Numbered from the stretch's first letter, positions 8,240 through 16,637 are shown. The stretch: DNA of 64,000 bases from Streptomyces sp. A0642 (GCF_004795105.1 NZ_SSBL01000004.1:1-64000); one strand, 5' to 3'. The notes: generated by a model not told the origin, from the sequence alone. Numbers and translations: made by a program.

Positions 8240-8833
8240 GTGCACGGACCTGCGATGTCCGGCTGGCTGCTCATGGCGTTGTGCGCGGCGACGGGCGCGT
8301 ACTGCCTGCTGCGGGCCCGCGACGGGACCGGCGAGGAACGCAGGACGGCGCGCGCGGAGGCGCTGATGGGCTTCGGCATGGCCGCGATGGCCCTGCCGGC
8401 GGCTGTCGTCGCCCCGCCGGTGTGGGGCTGGGTGCTGTACACGGTGCTGTTCGGCGTCGCCGCCCTGCGCGCCCTGTGGTTCTCCCGCCGCAAGGGTCAC
8501 CATCTGCACCACCTCGTCGGCTCCGGTGCGATCGTCTACATGTCCGTCGTGATGGCGCGCTCCGGCGGAGCGGGGCACGGGGGTCACGCGTCCCACGCCA
8601 TGGCCGCCGCGGGCGGCGTTCCCCTGCTGACCGGACTGCTCCTCGCCTACTACGCCGCCTACGTACTGCGCTCCGGCGCCCGGCTGATACCCGTGACCGC
8701 CACCCCCGTCGGGGGCGGCGGGGCCGTCGCCGGCGGTCCGCCGGAGGGCGGCTGGGCGGCTCGGCCGGAACTGGCGCTGGCCTGCCGGCTGACCATGGCG
8801 ATAGCCATGTTCGCCATGCTGCTCACCCTGTGA
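8240..8833 (+). CDS. DUF5134 domain-containing membrane protein
   Basis: A 197-aa integral membrane protein with about five hydrophobic segments. A histidine-rich stretch sits in the middle (KGHHLHHLVG near residue 90 and GHGGHASHAM near 112), suggesting metal binding. It matches the actinobacterial DUF5134 type. The GTG start at 8240 is set by GGAGGA 5 nt upstream and gives the family's usual MHGP start. It sits 86 bp before the M56 peptidase gene, an arrangement seen in other Streptomyces. Function is unknown; a link with a membrane protease or copper handling is inference. Confidence 0.8.
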   Translation: MHGPAMSGWLLMALCAATGAYCLLRARDGTGEERRTARAEALMGFGMAAMALPAAVVAPPVWGWVLYTVLFGVAALRALWFSRRKGHHLHHLVGSGAIVYMSVVMARSGGAGHGGHASHAMAAAGGVPLLTGLLLAYYAAYVLRSGARLIPVTATPVGGGGAVAGGPPEGGWAARPELALACRLTMAIAMFAMLLTL

Positions 8834-8907
8834 GACACGGGGCCCCGTACACCGTGGCGTACGTCACTTGCCCTGCGCAGCCATACCCGTGCGCGCCGTA
8901 CCGCTCA

Positions 8908-8913
8908 TAGGCT
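8908..8913 (+). promoter_or_regulatory. -10 box (TAGGCT) of the M56 gene
   Basis: TAGGCT lies 6 nt before the ATG at 8920, and no Shine-Dalgarno sequence is present. This fits a leaderless transcript, common in Streptomyces. Confidence 0.45.
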
Positions 8914-8919
8914 GACGCC

Positions 8920-9855
8920 ATGTTGGTCTCCCTCGCGCTGCTGCTGCTCGGTGCACTGGCCGCCGTCGTGACCCCGCGGCTGATGGCACGGGCCGAGTGG
9001 CCCGAGCGCGAGCCGGTGGTGGCGCTGTGGGTGTGGCAGTGCGTGGTGGCCGGGGTGTTGCTGTCCTTCGCGTTGTCCATGACCTTCAGCGCGGCCGCGG
9101 CCTGGCAGGCGGTGCGCGGTCATGTGTTCGCGCCCGCCCCGCACGCCGTCGTCGAGGCCTACGCGCTCGCCGCCTACGGACCGTGGTCGGCCGTGATGGC
9201 CGTACTGCTGGCCCTGGGTGGGCTGTGGACCGCCGCGATGCTGACCCGTGAGATCCGCCGCGGCGGCCTGGAGCGCAGGCGGCGACGGGCCGAACTCCTG
9301 GTGCGTGCGCCGCTGCTGCCCGGCGAGGAGCCGGGCAGTGAGCGGCTGGTGGTCCTGGAGGGCGAGCGCCCGGACGCCTGGTGGCTGCCCGGCACGGCGC
9401 CGCGGCTGGTCATCACCACCGGTGCGCTGGGCCGGCTGAAGGGTCGTCAGCTCGATGCGGTGCTCGCCCACGAACAGGGGCACGCGAACGCGCGCCACGA
9501 CTGGCTGCTCAACTGCTCGGCCGCGCTGGCCTCCGGTTTCCCGCAGGTTCCGGTGTTCGCGGCCTTCCGCGGCGAGATGCACCGGCTCGTCGAACTGTCC
9601 GCCGACGACATGGCTTCCCGGCGCTTCGGCCGTCTGACGATCGCGCTGGCCCTGGTCGAACTGAACGAGGAACGCGGCGTGTTCGGTCCCTGCCCGACGC
9701 CGGACGCGCAGATGCCGCTGCGGGTGAACCGACTGCTGGCCCCTGCGGGCCGGCTCACGGCGGGTCGTCGGCTGCGGCTCACCGCGGCGGCCACGCTCCT
9801 GCCGGCGGTTCCGCTGCTGGTGGCCTTCGTCCCCGCGCTGAGCGCACTGCGATAG
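8920..9855 (+). CDS. M56 family membrane metallopeptidase (BlaR1-like)
   Basis: A 311-aa membrane protein of the M56/BlaR1 peptidase type. It has hydrophobic segments at about 1-20, 35-60 and 85-107, then a cytoplasmic zinc-protease domain with HEQGH (His184, Glu185, His188) and ELSADDMASRRFG near 226-238, which may supply the third ligand. A last membrane segment lies near 290-308. Family members usually cleave a BlaI/MecI repressor, but there is no blaI-like gene on either side here and no penicillin-binding sensor domain, so its target and signal are open. Confidence 0.83.
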   Translation: MLVSLALLLLGALAAVVTPRLMARAEWPEREPVVALWVWQCVVAGVLLSFALSMTFSAAAAWQAVRGHVFAPAPHAVVEAYALAAYGPWSAVMAVLLALGGLWTAAMLTREIRRGGLERRRRRAELLVRAPLLPGEEPGSERLVVLEGERPDAWWLPGTAPRLVITTGALGRLKGRQLDAVLAHEQGHANARHDWLLNCSAALASGFPQVPVFAAFRGEMHRLVELSADDMASRRFGRLTIALALVELNEERGVFGPCPTPDAQMPLRVNRLLAPAGRLTAGRRLRLTAAATLLPAVPLLVAFVPALSALR

Positions 9856-10188
9856 GCGGCCCCGGCGCCTGGCGCGCCCGCGGAACCCTGCCGCTCGCCG
9901 CCCTGGCGCCCACCTCCGCGCTGACTGCACGTGGGCCGCGTCGACCCGGGACGCCCGCGCGGCCCTCCGACGCACACGGCGCACACGGAAGCCCGCGCGC
10001 CCACGGGGCCCACGGCGAATATGGAAGCCCGCCCGGTCCGCCGCCACGGCGCCCGCCGCCCACCTCCGCGCTCACTGCACGGGGGCGGCCCCGCCGCCTG
10101 ACGCGCCCGCGGAACCCTGCCGCTCGCCGCCCGGGCGCCCACCTCCGCGCTGACTGCACGTGGGCCGCGTCGACCCGGGGCGCCCGCG
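9855..10188. repeat. Intergenic direct repeat pair (105 bp, about 96% identical)
   Basis: Copy 1 (9855-9959) starts exactly at the last base of the M56 stop codon. Copy 2 (10084-10188) differs at about four positions. A third, partial copy near 10039-10090 carries the core CCCACCTCCGCGCT-ACTGCACG. The core contains the small inverted repeat GCCCAC/GTGGGC. The 435-bp gap between the M56 and PAP2 genes holds nothing else. Reverse-strand frames give repetitive Arg/Ala-rich peptides that do not look like real proteins. Probably a dispersed non-coding element. Confidence 0.75.
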
Positions 10189-10290
10189 AAAGCCCGCGCG
10201 GCTCGCCGCCACGGCGCCCGCCCACGGCACCCACGGAACGTGGGGTGCGTCGGGATGGCCCCGGGACCCGCCTTCGGCAAGGATTGCTCC

Positions 10291-10986
10291 ATGCACTCCC
10301 CGCTCCTCTCCCCCGCGCACCGCACTCGCACCCGCACCTCCTCGCCGGTGCCGCGGGCGGGGGCCGTCTGCGGGGCCCTCGCCCTCGGGCTGGTGGCCCT
10401 GGTCTCCGGGCGATGGTCTCCCCTGGTGCGCCTGGACCGCGATCTCGCCGAGGCGCTGCACCGGAGGGCGGTGACGGAGCCGGGTCTCGTCCATGTGAAC
10501 CGGCTGCTGACGGACTGGCTGTGGGACCCGTGGACGATGCGCGCCCTGATCGCGGTGGCCGCCGTCGTCCTGTGGCGGCGCGGGGACCGGGTGCTCGCGG
10601 CCTGGGTGGTAGCGACGACCCTGGTCTCCAGCCTCCTCCAGCAGGGCGTCAAGGCCGCCATCGGCCGGGAGCGCCCCCGGTGGCCCGACCCGGTGGACTC
10701 CGCCCACTACGCCGCGTTCCCCTCGGGACACGCGATGACGGCGATGGTGACCTGCGGTCTGCTGCTCTGGCTGCTGCGCCGGTCCGGCGCCCGCCCCTGG
10801 ATCCGCAGGACGGCTCTGGCCGCCGCGGCGGTCTCGGTGCTGGGCGTCGGTCTCACCCGGCTCTATCTGGGCGTGCACTGGCCCTCCGACGTCCTGGGCG
10901 GCTGGCTGCTCGGCGCGGCCCTGACCGCCCTCGCCACGGCCGGATACGACCGGTACGCCTCCCGGCAGCGTACGGAAGAGGGCTGA
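10291..10986 (+). CDS. PAP2 superfamily membrane phosphatase
   Basis: A 231-aa integral membrane protein with the three PAP2 signature blocks: Kx6RP (KAAIGRERP), PSGH (AAFPSGHAM) and Rx5Hx3D (TRLYLGVHWPSDV). It should dephosphorylate a lipid phosphate such as undecaprenyl pyrophosphate or phosphatidate on the outer membrane face. About six membrane segments are visible. The ATG at 10291 has AAGGA upstream and gives the expected length; an in-frame start at 10240 lies in repeat DNA. Confidence 0.87.
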   Translation: MHSPLLSPAHRTRTRTSSPVPRAGAVCGALALGLVALVSGRWSPLVRLDRDLAEALHRRAVTEPGLVHVNRLLTDWLWDPWTMRALIAVAAVVLWRRGDRVLAAWVVATTLVSSLLQQGVKAAIGRERPRWPDPVDSAHYAAFPSGHAMTAMVTCGLLLWLLRRSGARPWIRRTALAAAAVSVLGVGLTRLYLGVHWPSDVLGGWLLGAALTALATAGYDRYASRQRTEEG

Positions 10987-11032
10987 ACACGCCTCCTTGC
11001 CGCGTCGGCACCCCCTCGGCGAGGATCGGGCC

Positions 11033-11734
11033 ATGCCGATCAAGGGTGCCCTCTTCGACTTCTCCGGGACGCTGTTCCGGATCGAATCCGTCCGCTCCTG
11101 GCTCGCGGCGACCCTGGCGGAGCGGGGGCTGCATGTGGACCGCGCCGACTTCGAGCAGTACGCACGCGAGCTCGAGATCTCCGGCGCACTGCCGGGCGGC
11201 CCTCCCCCGCACCAGGTGCCGGGACACCTGGCTGCGACGTGGGCCACGCGTGACGAGAGCGCGTCCCTGCACCGCGAGGCGTACACGGGCCTGGCGCGCC
11301 AGGTGGAGCTGCCCGATCCGGCGCTGTACGACGCCCTGTACGACAGGCACCTGAGCCCGGCGGCCTGGCAGCCCTATCCGGACGCCGCCGAGGTGCTCGC
11401 CTCGCTGCGCGACCGGGGCGTCGCGATCGGCGTCGTCAGCAACATCGGGTGGGACCTCAGACCGGTCTTCCGCGCCCACGGTCTGGACTCCTACGTGGAC
11501 GCGTACGTGCTGTCCTTCGAGCACGGGGTACAGAAGCCGGACGCACGGCTCTTCCACACCGCCTGCACACTTCTGGGACAGGATCCGGCCGATGTGGTGA
11601 TGGTCGGCGACGACCGGCACGCGGACGGCGGGGCGTCCGCACTGGGGTGCGCGGTGCGATTCGTGCAGCATGCGCCGGTGGACGAGCGGCCGGACGGACT
11701 GCGGGAGCTCGGACTGGCCGCCGGGGTTGCCTGA
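11033..11734 (+). CDS. HAD superfamily hydrolase
   Basis: A 233-aa HAD-fold protein. Motif I is DFSGTLF near residue 8, where the usual second Asp is replaced by Ser. Motif II is VVSNIGWD, motif III has Lys in VQKPDARLF and motif IV is MVGDDRHADGG. The nucleophilic Asp and distal acids are kept, but loss of the general-acid Asp argues against a standard phosphatase. Haloacid dehalogenases also lack it, so dehalogenase-like or altered chemistry is possible. The ATG at 11033 follows the PAP2 gene by 46 bp; the two may share a transcript. Confidence 0.82.
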   Translation: MPIKGALFDFSGTLFRIESVRSWLAATLAERGLHVDRADFEQYARELEISGALPGGPPPHQVPGHLAATWATRDESASLHREAYTGLARQVELPDPALYDALYDRHLSPAAWQPYPDAAEVLASLRDRGVAIGVVSNIGWDLRPVFRAHGLDSYVDAYVLSFEHGVQKPDARLFHTACTLLGQDPADVVMVGDDRHADGGASALGCAVRFVQHAPVDERPDGLRELGLAAGVA

Positions 11735-11791
11735 GAAACATGTGAGAGATGTCCCTGACGCGCCATGGGTCGGATTGTCACATCGGGGCCT

Positions 11792-11797
11792 TAGCCT
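11792..11797 (+). promoter_or_regulatory. -10 box (TAGCCT) of the 59-aa gene
   Basis: TAGCCT is followed by a 7-nt spacer and then the ATG at 11805, with no Shine-Dalgarno sequence: a leaderless promoter. Confidence 0.5.
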
Positions 11798-11804
11798 GGT
11801 AGGT

Positions 11805-11984
11805 ATGTCCCCGACTCCGTGCCCGTCCGGTTCCGTGCGTCCCGCCGCAGTGGTGAATGAAGACATTCGCGACCTGTGGCAGCGTTCGGGCGGATGCCTG
11901 TCCCCTGAGGACGAGGAGGAGTACCAGCGGCTGCTGGTCGAGTGGGCCGCGGCAACGGGTGGCAGCGCCAGGTCCGCCGCCTGA
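11805..11984 (+). CDS. Small conserved Streptomyces protein (59 aa)
   Basis: A 59-aa acidic protein. The second half, with DLWQRSGG and YQRLLVEWAAA, has regular spacing of hydrophobic residues and probably forms two helices. I recall similar short proteins in many Streptomyces but know no function. A leaderless promoter (TAGCCT, 7 nt before the ATG) supports this start. The stop codon is the first element of a degenerate tandem repeat that follows. Confidence 0.65.
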   Translation: MSPTPCPSGSVRPAAVVNEDIRDLWQRSGGCLSPEDEEEYQRLLVEWAAATGGSARSAA

Positions 11985-12110
11985 CCCGCCTGACGGCGTG
12001 GCTCGTGTGACCGGCATGACCCGTGTGACCTGACTGACCCGCCTGAGGGCGTAGCCCGAGTGACCGGCATGACCGTGTGACCTGCCTGACAGCGTGACCC
12101 GTGTGACCCC
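11982..12110. repeat. Degenerate tandem repeat, about 53-bp unit
   Basis: Two near-complete units (11982-12034 and 12035-12086) and a partial third. Each unit begins TGACCCGCCTGA and contains GTGACCGGCATGACC; smaller GTGTGACC sub-repeats are nested inside. The first unit starts at the stop codon of the 59-aa gene. No coding potential is seen. Confidence 0.7.
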
Positions 12111-12227
12111 GCCTGCGGCTCCCGGACCGGCACCGCCCGCGGGGCTCGCGCACGCCTGTCCGATCCGCCGTCGGCCGGGTTCCCGGTTCGCTGTGCGCCG
12201 GCTTCCCTCGCGTCGCACCCTGGAGGC

Positions 12228-12452
12228 ATGACTTCTCCCCCGATCGTGATCTTCCGGCCGTCCCCTTCCGGAGGGCGGCGCGTCACCGTGCAGCGCGGCG
12301 GGCGGGTCCAGATACTCGGCCTCGCGCACTCGGACCACGAAGTGATCGTGTTCCTGGAGGGTGCGGGGCTCGACGACCCCGAGCGCATCCTGGACGACCC
12401 GGAGTGGGTCGAATGGCGGGGCGGCCGGGCGCACCGGTACGAGGCCGCCTGA
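12228..12452 (+). CDS. Small hypothetical protein (74 aa)
   Basis: A 74-aa protein with alternating hydrophobic and polar residues (IVIFRPSPSGGRRVTVQRGG, then VQILGLAHSDHEVIVFLEGA), probably a small beta-rich fold, ending in EWVEWRGGRAHRYEAA. There is no signal or membrane segment. Codon bias is typical for the region. TGGAGG lies immediately before the ATG, too close for a normal ribosome site, so the message may be leaderless. I do not recognise a function. Confidence 0.6.
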   Translation: MTSPPIVIFRPSPSGGRRVTVQRGGRVQILGLAHSDHEVIVFLEGAGLDDPERILDDPEWVEWRGGRAHRYEAA

Positions 12453-12781
12453 GACGTCTGATTCCGGCGATCCCCTGCGTCGCCGGAACCAGCCGGTCAC
12501 CCCGGCCGGCGGTACGGGCCGGGGACCGCGTGACGGACCGGCCGCGACAGCCGGTCACCGCGGGGGGTACAGCATGTCCCGGCGCGGCGGATCGGTCAAT
12601 GAACGGGGACGCAGCGAGAAGGCCGGTCCCTCCCGGGTGAAGACCCGGGCGGGACCGGCCGTGTGCTCCGGCGGTCGGCCGGCCGCCCTGCTCGGCGGCC
12701 GGCGAGCAGCCTCCTCGGCCGACTCGCGAGCGCAGCGCCTCAGAAGCTTCAGCGGCCCCAGCCGTCGAGGAGCGCAGCGCC
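12453..12781. other. Non-coding stretch between convergent genes
   Basis: 329 bp between the 74-aa gene and the LVIVD gene. It holds one strong terminator hairpin (12621-12660) and a 16-bp direct repeat (12728-12743 and 12770-12785). No convincing gene is seen. Confidence 0.6.
12621..12660. terminator. Strong terminator hairpin
   Basis: GGCCGGTCCC-T-CCCGGGT pairs with ACCCGGG-C-GGGACCGGCC around a GAAG loop: 17 base pairs with one internal mismatch. It lies between convergent genes and could stop transcription from both sides. Confidence 0.75.
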
Positions 12782-12785
12782 TCAG
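12728..12785. repeat. 16-bp direct repeat spanning the LVIVD stop codon
   Basis: GAGCGCAGCGCCTCAG occurs at 12728-12743 and again at 12770-12785. The second copy includes the stop codon of the LVIVD gene (12782-12784). Confidence 0.6.
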
Positions 12786-14272
12786 CGGTCGAAGTAGTCC
12801 GGCTGCGTCTGGACGTTCAGCTCGTCCGTCCGCACCCGCTTCGCCGGGTCGGTCCGCCGGTCGTCGATCTTCAGGACGTCGAATCCCTTGGCGATGTCGT
12901 TGGAGTAGATGTAGCCGTTGTAGTAGTACGCCGACCACGGGCCGGCGGTGGTGACCGCGTCGGTGCTGACGGGGCCGCGCTCGAAGAAGCCGATCTCCTG
13001 GGGGTGGGAGGAGTCGGTGAAGTCCCACACCGAGACGCCGCCCTGGTACCAGGCCTGGACCATCAGGTCGCGGCCCTTGACCGGGATGATCGAACCGTTG
13101 TGGGCGACGCAGACCTCGGTCGCGGCCTGCGGGCGGTCGATCTTGAAGTAGCTGCGGAAGACGAGTTTGCGGTGGTCGCCCCTGCCGACGATGTCGTAGA
13201 TGCCGTCGGCGCCGCGCTTCGGGCCGATCTCCTCGTTGCAGGTGGCCGCGCCGCCGCCGCCGAGCTCATCGGTGAAGACCACCTTGTCGGCCCGCTGGTT
13301 GAACGTCGCGGAGTGCCAGAACGCGAAGTTCACGTTGTCCTGCACCCGGTCGATGATCTTCGGGTTCTCCGGGTCCTTGATGGAGAACAGCAGGCCGTCA
13401 CCCATGCAGGCGCCGGCCGCCAGGTCCTTGGACGGCAGCACGGTGATGTCGTGGCAGCCCGTGGTCTTGGAAACGCCCGGGTTGGTGGGAGCGCCCGGGT
13501 TGCCGCCGTCCGGGAAGAGGACCGGGAAGTTGACGATGCGTGCCTCTTCGGGCGCGTTGCGCGGCACCTTGATGACGGAGATCCCGTCGTGCGGCGGCTG
13601 GCAGTCGGGGAACGTCGTGTTCGGCGAGTACGAGGAGACGTACACGTAGACGTTCTTGCGCTCGGGAACCAGCGTGTGGGTGTGCGATCCGCACGCGGTC
13701 TCGACGGCGGCGACGTACTTCGGGTTGCGCTTGTCGCTGATGTCGAAGACCTTCATGCCCTCCCAGGAGGACTTCTCCGTGGCGGGCTGGGTGGTGCTGC
13801 TGCAGGAGTTGTCGCTGCGCGAGGAGTCCGTGGACAGGAACAGCAGGTTCCCGGAGACCGAGATGTCGTTCTGCGATCCGGGGCACAAAACCTGGGCGAT
13901 CGTGCGGGGCGCCTTCGGATTGCTGATGTCGAAGATCCGGAAGCCGTCGTAGTTTCCGGCGAAGGCGTACTTCCCCTGGAACGCGAGGTCCGTGTTCAGT
14001 CCCTGGAGCGCGTCCTTCGGGACGTTGGCGAGGTGGGTGACGTTACGACTGTGGACGATCTCGTCCACGCCGGGTATCTCACCGCTCGCGATCGCGGCGG
14101 TCGCGTCCGCTTCCTGGCTCGCGGAGAGATCGGTTCGGCTCGCGGTCGCGTCCCCGGGGTCGGGTGTCGCGGCCGCGGGCCCGGCCATCAGCAAAGTGGC
14201 GAAGAGCCCGGCGGCGGCTGCCGCCACGCCCAGACGTCTGCGCCGCACCGGGGTGGTGTGCAACGAGGTCAC
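12782..14272 (-). CDS. LVIVD repeat-containing secreted protein
   Basis: A 496-aa exported protein. The N-terminus (VRRRRLGVAAAAAGLFATLL...ATPDPG) is a signal peptide with a cluster of arginines. The body has repeated FDISNPKAP, VFDISDKRNPK, WDFTDSSHPQ and SIKDPENPK blocks, the hallmark of LVIVD-repeat beta-propellers. Several Cys residues suggest disulfides outside the cell. Function is unknown; such propellers are often surface or periplasm-like binding proteins. The GTG at 14270-14272 has GGGAGG upstream and is the best start. It is divergent from a DUF305 lipoprotein gene, and the 178-bp gap between them probably holds both promoters. Confidence 0.82.
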   Translation of the reverse strand: MTSLHTTPVRRRRLGVAAAAAGLFATLLMAGPAAATPDPGDATASRTDLSASQEADATAAIASGEIPGVDEIVHSRNVTHLANVPKDALQGLNTDLAFQGKYAFAGNYDGFRIFDISNPKAPRTIAQVLCPGSQNDISVSGNLLFLSTDSSRSDNSCSSTTQPATEKSSWEGMKVFDISDKRNPKYVAAVETACGSHTHTLVPERKNVYVYVSSYSPNTTFPDCQPPHDGISVIKVPRNAPEEARIVNFPVLFPDGGNPGAPTNPGVSKTTGCHDITVLPSKDLAAGACMGDGLLFSIKDPENPKIIDRVQDNVNFAFWHSATFNQRADKVVFTDELGGGGAATCNEEIGPKRGADGIYDIVGRGDHRKLVFRSYFKIDRPQAATEVCVAHNGSIIPVKGRDLMVQAWYQGGVSVWDFTDSSHPQEIGFFERGPVSTDAVTTAGPWSAYYYNGYIYSNDIAKGFDVLKIDDRRTDPAKRVRTDELNVQTQPDYFDR

Positions 14273-14450
14273 TGCGTCCTCCCATGGATCCAAATGTAGT
14301 TGGCCGGTTCACGGACTCCGGCAGTATCGTCCTTGCCATGGGCATCCCAACAGATGGCAACAGAGACGTAATAAAAGTTTTTGATCAAAGCTGTGCGTCG
14401 ACGTGTTAGGACAGAGCGCAACCACCCTTGTGTCCCCGGAGGTCGCTTTG

Positions 14451-15116
14451 TTGATTCGTCGTCAGTCCCTGCGGGTGCGCGGCATCGTCCTCGGCGCGGC
14501 CGTCGCGGCAGCCGTGCTCACCTCGGCCGGCTGCGACGCGGGCAGCGGTGACAGCGGCTCGAAGTCCGAGGCGCACCGGGCGGGTTCGGTCGTGGCGCCC
14601 GGAAAGCCGGGCGAACCCGCACGGACGCTCTCCCCCTCACAGGCCGTCAAGGAGGCCGGGGTGGACAGCCCCAACTCGGCGGACGTCCGGTATGTGCAGC
14701 TCATGATCCAGCACCACGCGCAGGCACTGGAGTTGACCGGACTCGTGCCGGCCCGTGCCCGTTCGGCGGCGGTCAGGAGACTCGCCGAACGCATCACCGC
14801 CGCCCAGCAGCCCGAGATCGGCGCGATGGAGGGGTGGCTGACCCGTCACGGCCGGTCCGGGCAGCCCGGCGAGCACGAGCACGGCGCGATGCCCGGCATG
14901 GCCACGCCCGGACAACTGGACGAGCTCAGGGCCGCGAAGGGGACCGCGTTCGACCATTTGTTCCTCAAGCTGATGATCGCGCACCACCAGGGTGCGATCA
15001 CCATGGCGACCGAGGTCCTGTCGGAGGGCAACAACGTGCAGGTCGAGGAGATGGCCGGCGACGTCGTGGCCCAGCAGACCAGCGAGATCGACCGGATGCG
15101 CGCCCTGTCCTCCTGA
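14451..15116 (+). CDS. DUF305 domain-containing lipoprotein
   Basis: A 221-aa lipoprotein. The lipobox is LTSAGC near residue 25, so the mature protein is anchored outside the membrane. The DUF305 (ferritin-like four-helix) domain has the two signature pairs MIQHHAQALEL and MIAHHQGAITMA, which can bind metal. HEHGAMPGM between them is also metal-friendly. DUF305 proteins are often linked to copper or oxidative stress, but function is not settled. The start is a TTG (14451, or the adjacent 14448) set by GGAGG; a GTG at 14403 has no ribosome site. Confidence 0.83.
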   Translation: MIRRQSLRVRGIVLGAAVAAAVLTSAGCDAGSGDSGSKSEAHRAGSVVAPGKPGEPARTLSPSQAVKEAGVDSPNSADVRYVQLMIQHHAQALELTGLVPARARSAAVRRLAERITAAQQPEIGAMEGWLTRHGRSGQPGEHEHGAMPGMATPGQLDELRAAKGTAFDHLFLKLMIAHHQGAITMATEVLSEGNNVQVEEMAGDVVAQQTSEIDRMRALSS

Positions 15117-15239
15117 GGGCGGGGCCCGGAGGGCCGGGGCCCCTGACGGACGCGTGTCTCCCAGGAGCCCGGGGCGCGCCTCTCCCCCGCCGGGCCCGCC
15201 GGTGCGATGCTGGAGACACCCTCAGGGAAGAGGTGCGCC

Positions 15240-16613
15240 GTGCTCCGTGTCGCCGTCGTCGGCTCCGGCCCCAGCGGGGTCTACACCGCCCAGGCTCTGG
15301 TGGCCCAGAACCTGGTGCCCGAGGTGCGGGTGCACGTCCTGGACCGGCTGCCCTGTCCGTACGGACTGGTGCGGTACGGCGTCGCGCCGGACCACGAGAA
15401 GATCAAATCGCTCCAGCAGAGCCTGCGGGCCGTCCTGGAGCACGAGCGCGTCACCTTCGTCGGCAATGTCGCCGTGGGCGGGGACGGGGTGTCCCCCGAG
15501 CGGCTGGGCGAGCTCTACGACGCGGTCGTCTACTGCGTCGGAGCGGCCACGGACCGCCCGCTGGGCATCCCCGGCGAGGAGCTGCCCGGCAGCCATTCGG
15601 CGACCGAGTTCGTCTCCTGGTACAGCGCCCACCCGGACACGGCCGCGGGTCTCTTCGCGCTGCGGGCCCGTTCGGCCGTCGTGATCGGGATCGGTAACGT
15701 GGCGGTCGACGTGGCGCGGATCCTCGTACGGGGCGCGGACGAACTGCGCCCCACCGACGTGCCGCAGCCCGCACTCGGCGTGCTGGCCGGCAGCCGGGTG
15801 CGCGAGGTGCACATGGCGGGCAGGCGCGGCCCCTCCCAGGCGCGGTTCACCACCAAGGAGCTCCGCGAGCTCGGCTCGCTCCCCGGGGCGCGGATGGTCG
15901 TGGACCCGGCGGAGCTCGCCCTGGACCCCGCGTACGGGGACGCGGTGGCGGGCTCCCCGCCGCTGCCCGCGATGGTCCGGCGCAATCTCGACGTGCTGCG
16001 CGGCTGGGCCGGCGGTCCGCCCGGGACGGGTGACGGCCGCCCCAGGACCATCGGGCTCCGGTTCTTCCTGCGCCCGGTCGAACTGCTGGAGCGGGCGGGC
16101 CGGGTGGCCGGTGTCCGGTTCGCCCGTACGGTCCCGGACGGGAACGGCGGGGTCCGCGACACGGGGACGTACGAGGAGATCGGCGCCGAGCTCGTCCTGC
16201 GGGCGGTCGGCTACCGGGGCATGCCGCTGCCCGGGCTGCCGTTCGACGCGGTGCACGGCACGGTGCCGCACCGGGCCGGGCGGGTGCTGCGGGACGGGGT
16301 CCCCTCGCCCGGGGAGTACGTGGCCGGGTGGATCAAGCGCGGCCCGACGGGTGTCATCGGGTCGAACCGTTCGTGCGCGAAGGAGACCGTGGCGTCGCTG
16401 ATCGAGGACGCGCCGCTGCTGGCGGGGCGGCCTTCGGCCCGGGACCCCCTCGCCGTACTGCGGTCCTGGGGGCTGCGGCCGGTGGAGTGGGACGGCTGGC
16501 TGTCGATCGAGCGGGCGGAGGCGACGCTGGGACGGTCGCTCGGCCGGGGGCCGGTGAAGATCCCGGACTGGCCGGGGCTGCTGGGAGCGGCGCGTGGCGA
16601 CGGACCGGGGTGA
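15240..16613 (+). CDS. Ferredoxin--NADP+ reductase (adrenodoxin reductase type)
   Basis: A 457-aa flavoprotein of the adrenodoxin reductase / FprA family. It has the FAD motif VGSGPSGVYTAQ at the N-terminus, LPCPYGLVRYGVAPDH, the NADP-binding GIGNVAVDVARIL near residue 145, GRRGPSQARFTTKEL near 192, and the C-terminal FAD block GPTGVIGSNRSCAKET. It passes electrons from NADPH to ferredoxins, for example for cytochromes P450. No ferredoxin or P450 gene is adjacent. The GTG at 15240 has AGAGG upstream. Confidence 0.9.
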   Translation: MLRVAVVGSGPSGVYTAQALVAQNLVPEVRVHVLDRLPCPYGLVRYGVAPDHEKIKSLQQSLRAVLEHERVTFVGNVAVGGDGVSPERLGELYDAVVYCVGAATDRPLGIPGEELPGSHSATEFVSWYSAHPDTAAGLFALRARSAVVIGIGNVAVDVARILVRGADELRPTDVPQPALGVLAGSRVREVHMAGRRGPSQARFTTKELRELGSLPGARMVVDPAELALDPAYGDAVAGSPPLPAMVRRNLDVLRGWAGGPPGTGDGRPRTIGLRFFLRPVELLERAGRVAGVRFARTVPDGNGGVRDTGTYEEIGAELVLRAVGYRGMPLPGLPFDAVHGTVPHRAGRVLRDGVPSPGEYVAGWIKRGPTGVIGSNRSCAKETVASLIEDAPLLAGRPSARDPLAVLRSWGLRPVEWDGWLSIERAEATLGRSLGRGPVKIPDWPGLLGAARGDGPG

Positions 16614-16637
16614 CCGACGCGGCACAGCCCGTGGCCG

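Noticed and set aside
9779..10234. Reverse-strand small proteins in the repeat region
   Set aside because: Their repetitive sequence follows from the DNA repeats, with no ribosome site and no domain.
11982..12110. CRISPR-like array
   Set aside because: The units are degenerate tandem repeats without distinct spacers or cas genes.
12453..12781. Possible small gene in the gap
   Set aside because: Frames are short, overlap a terminator hairpin and have no ribosome site.
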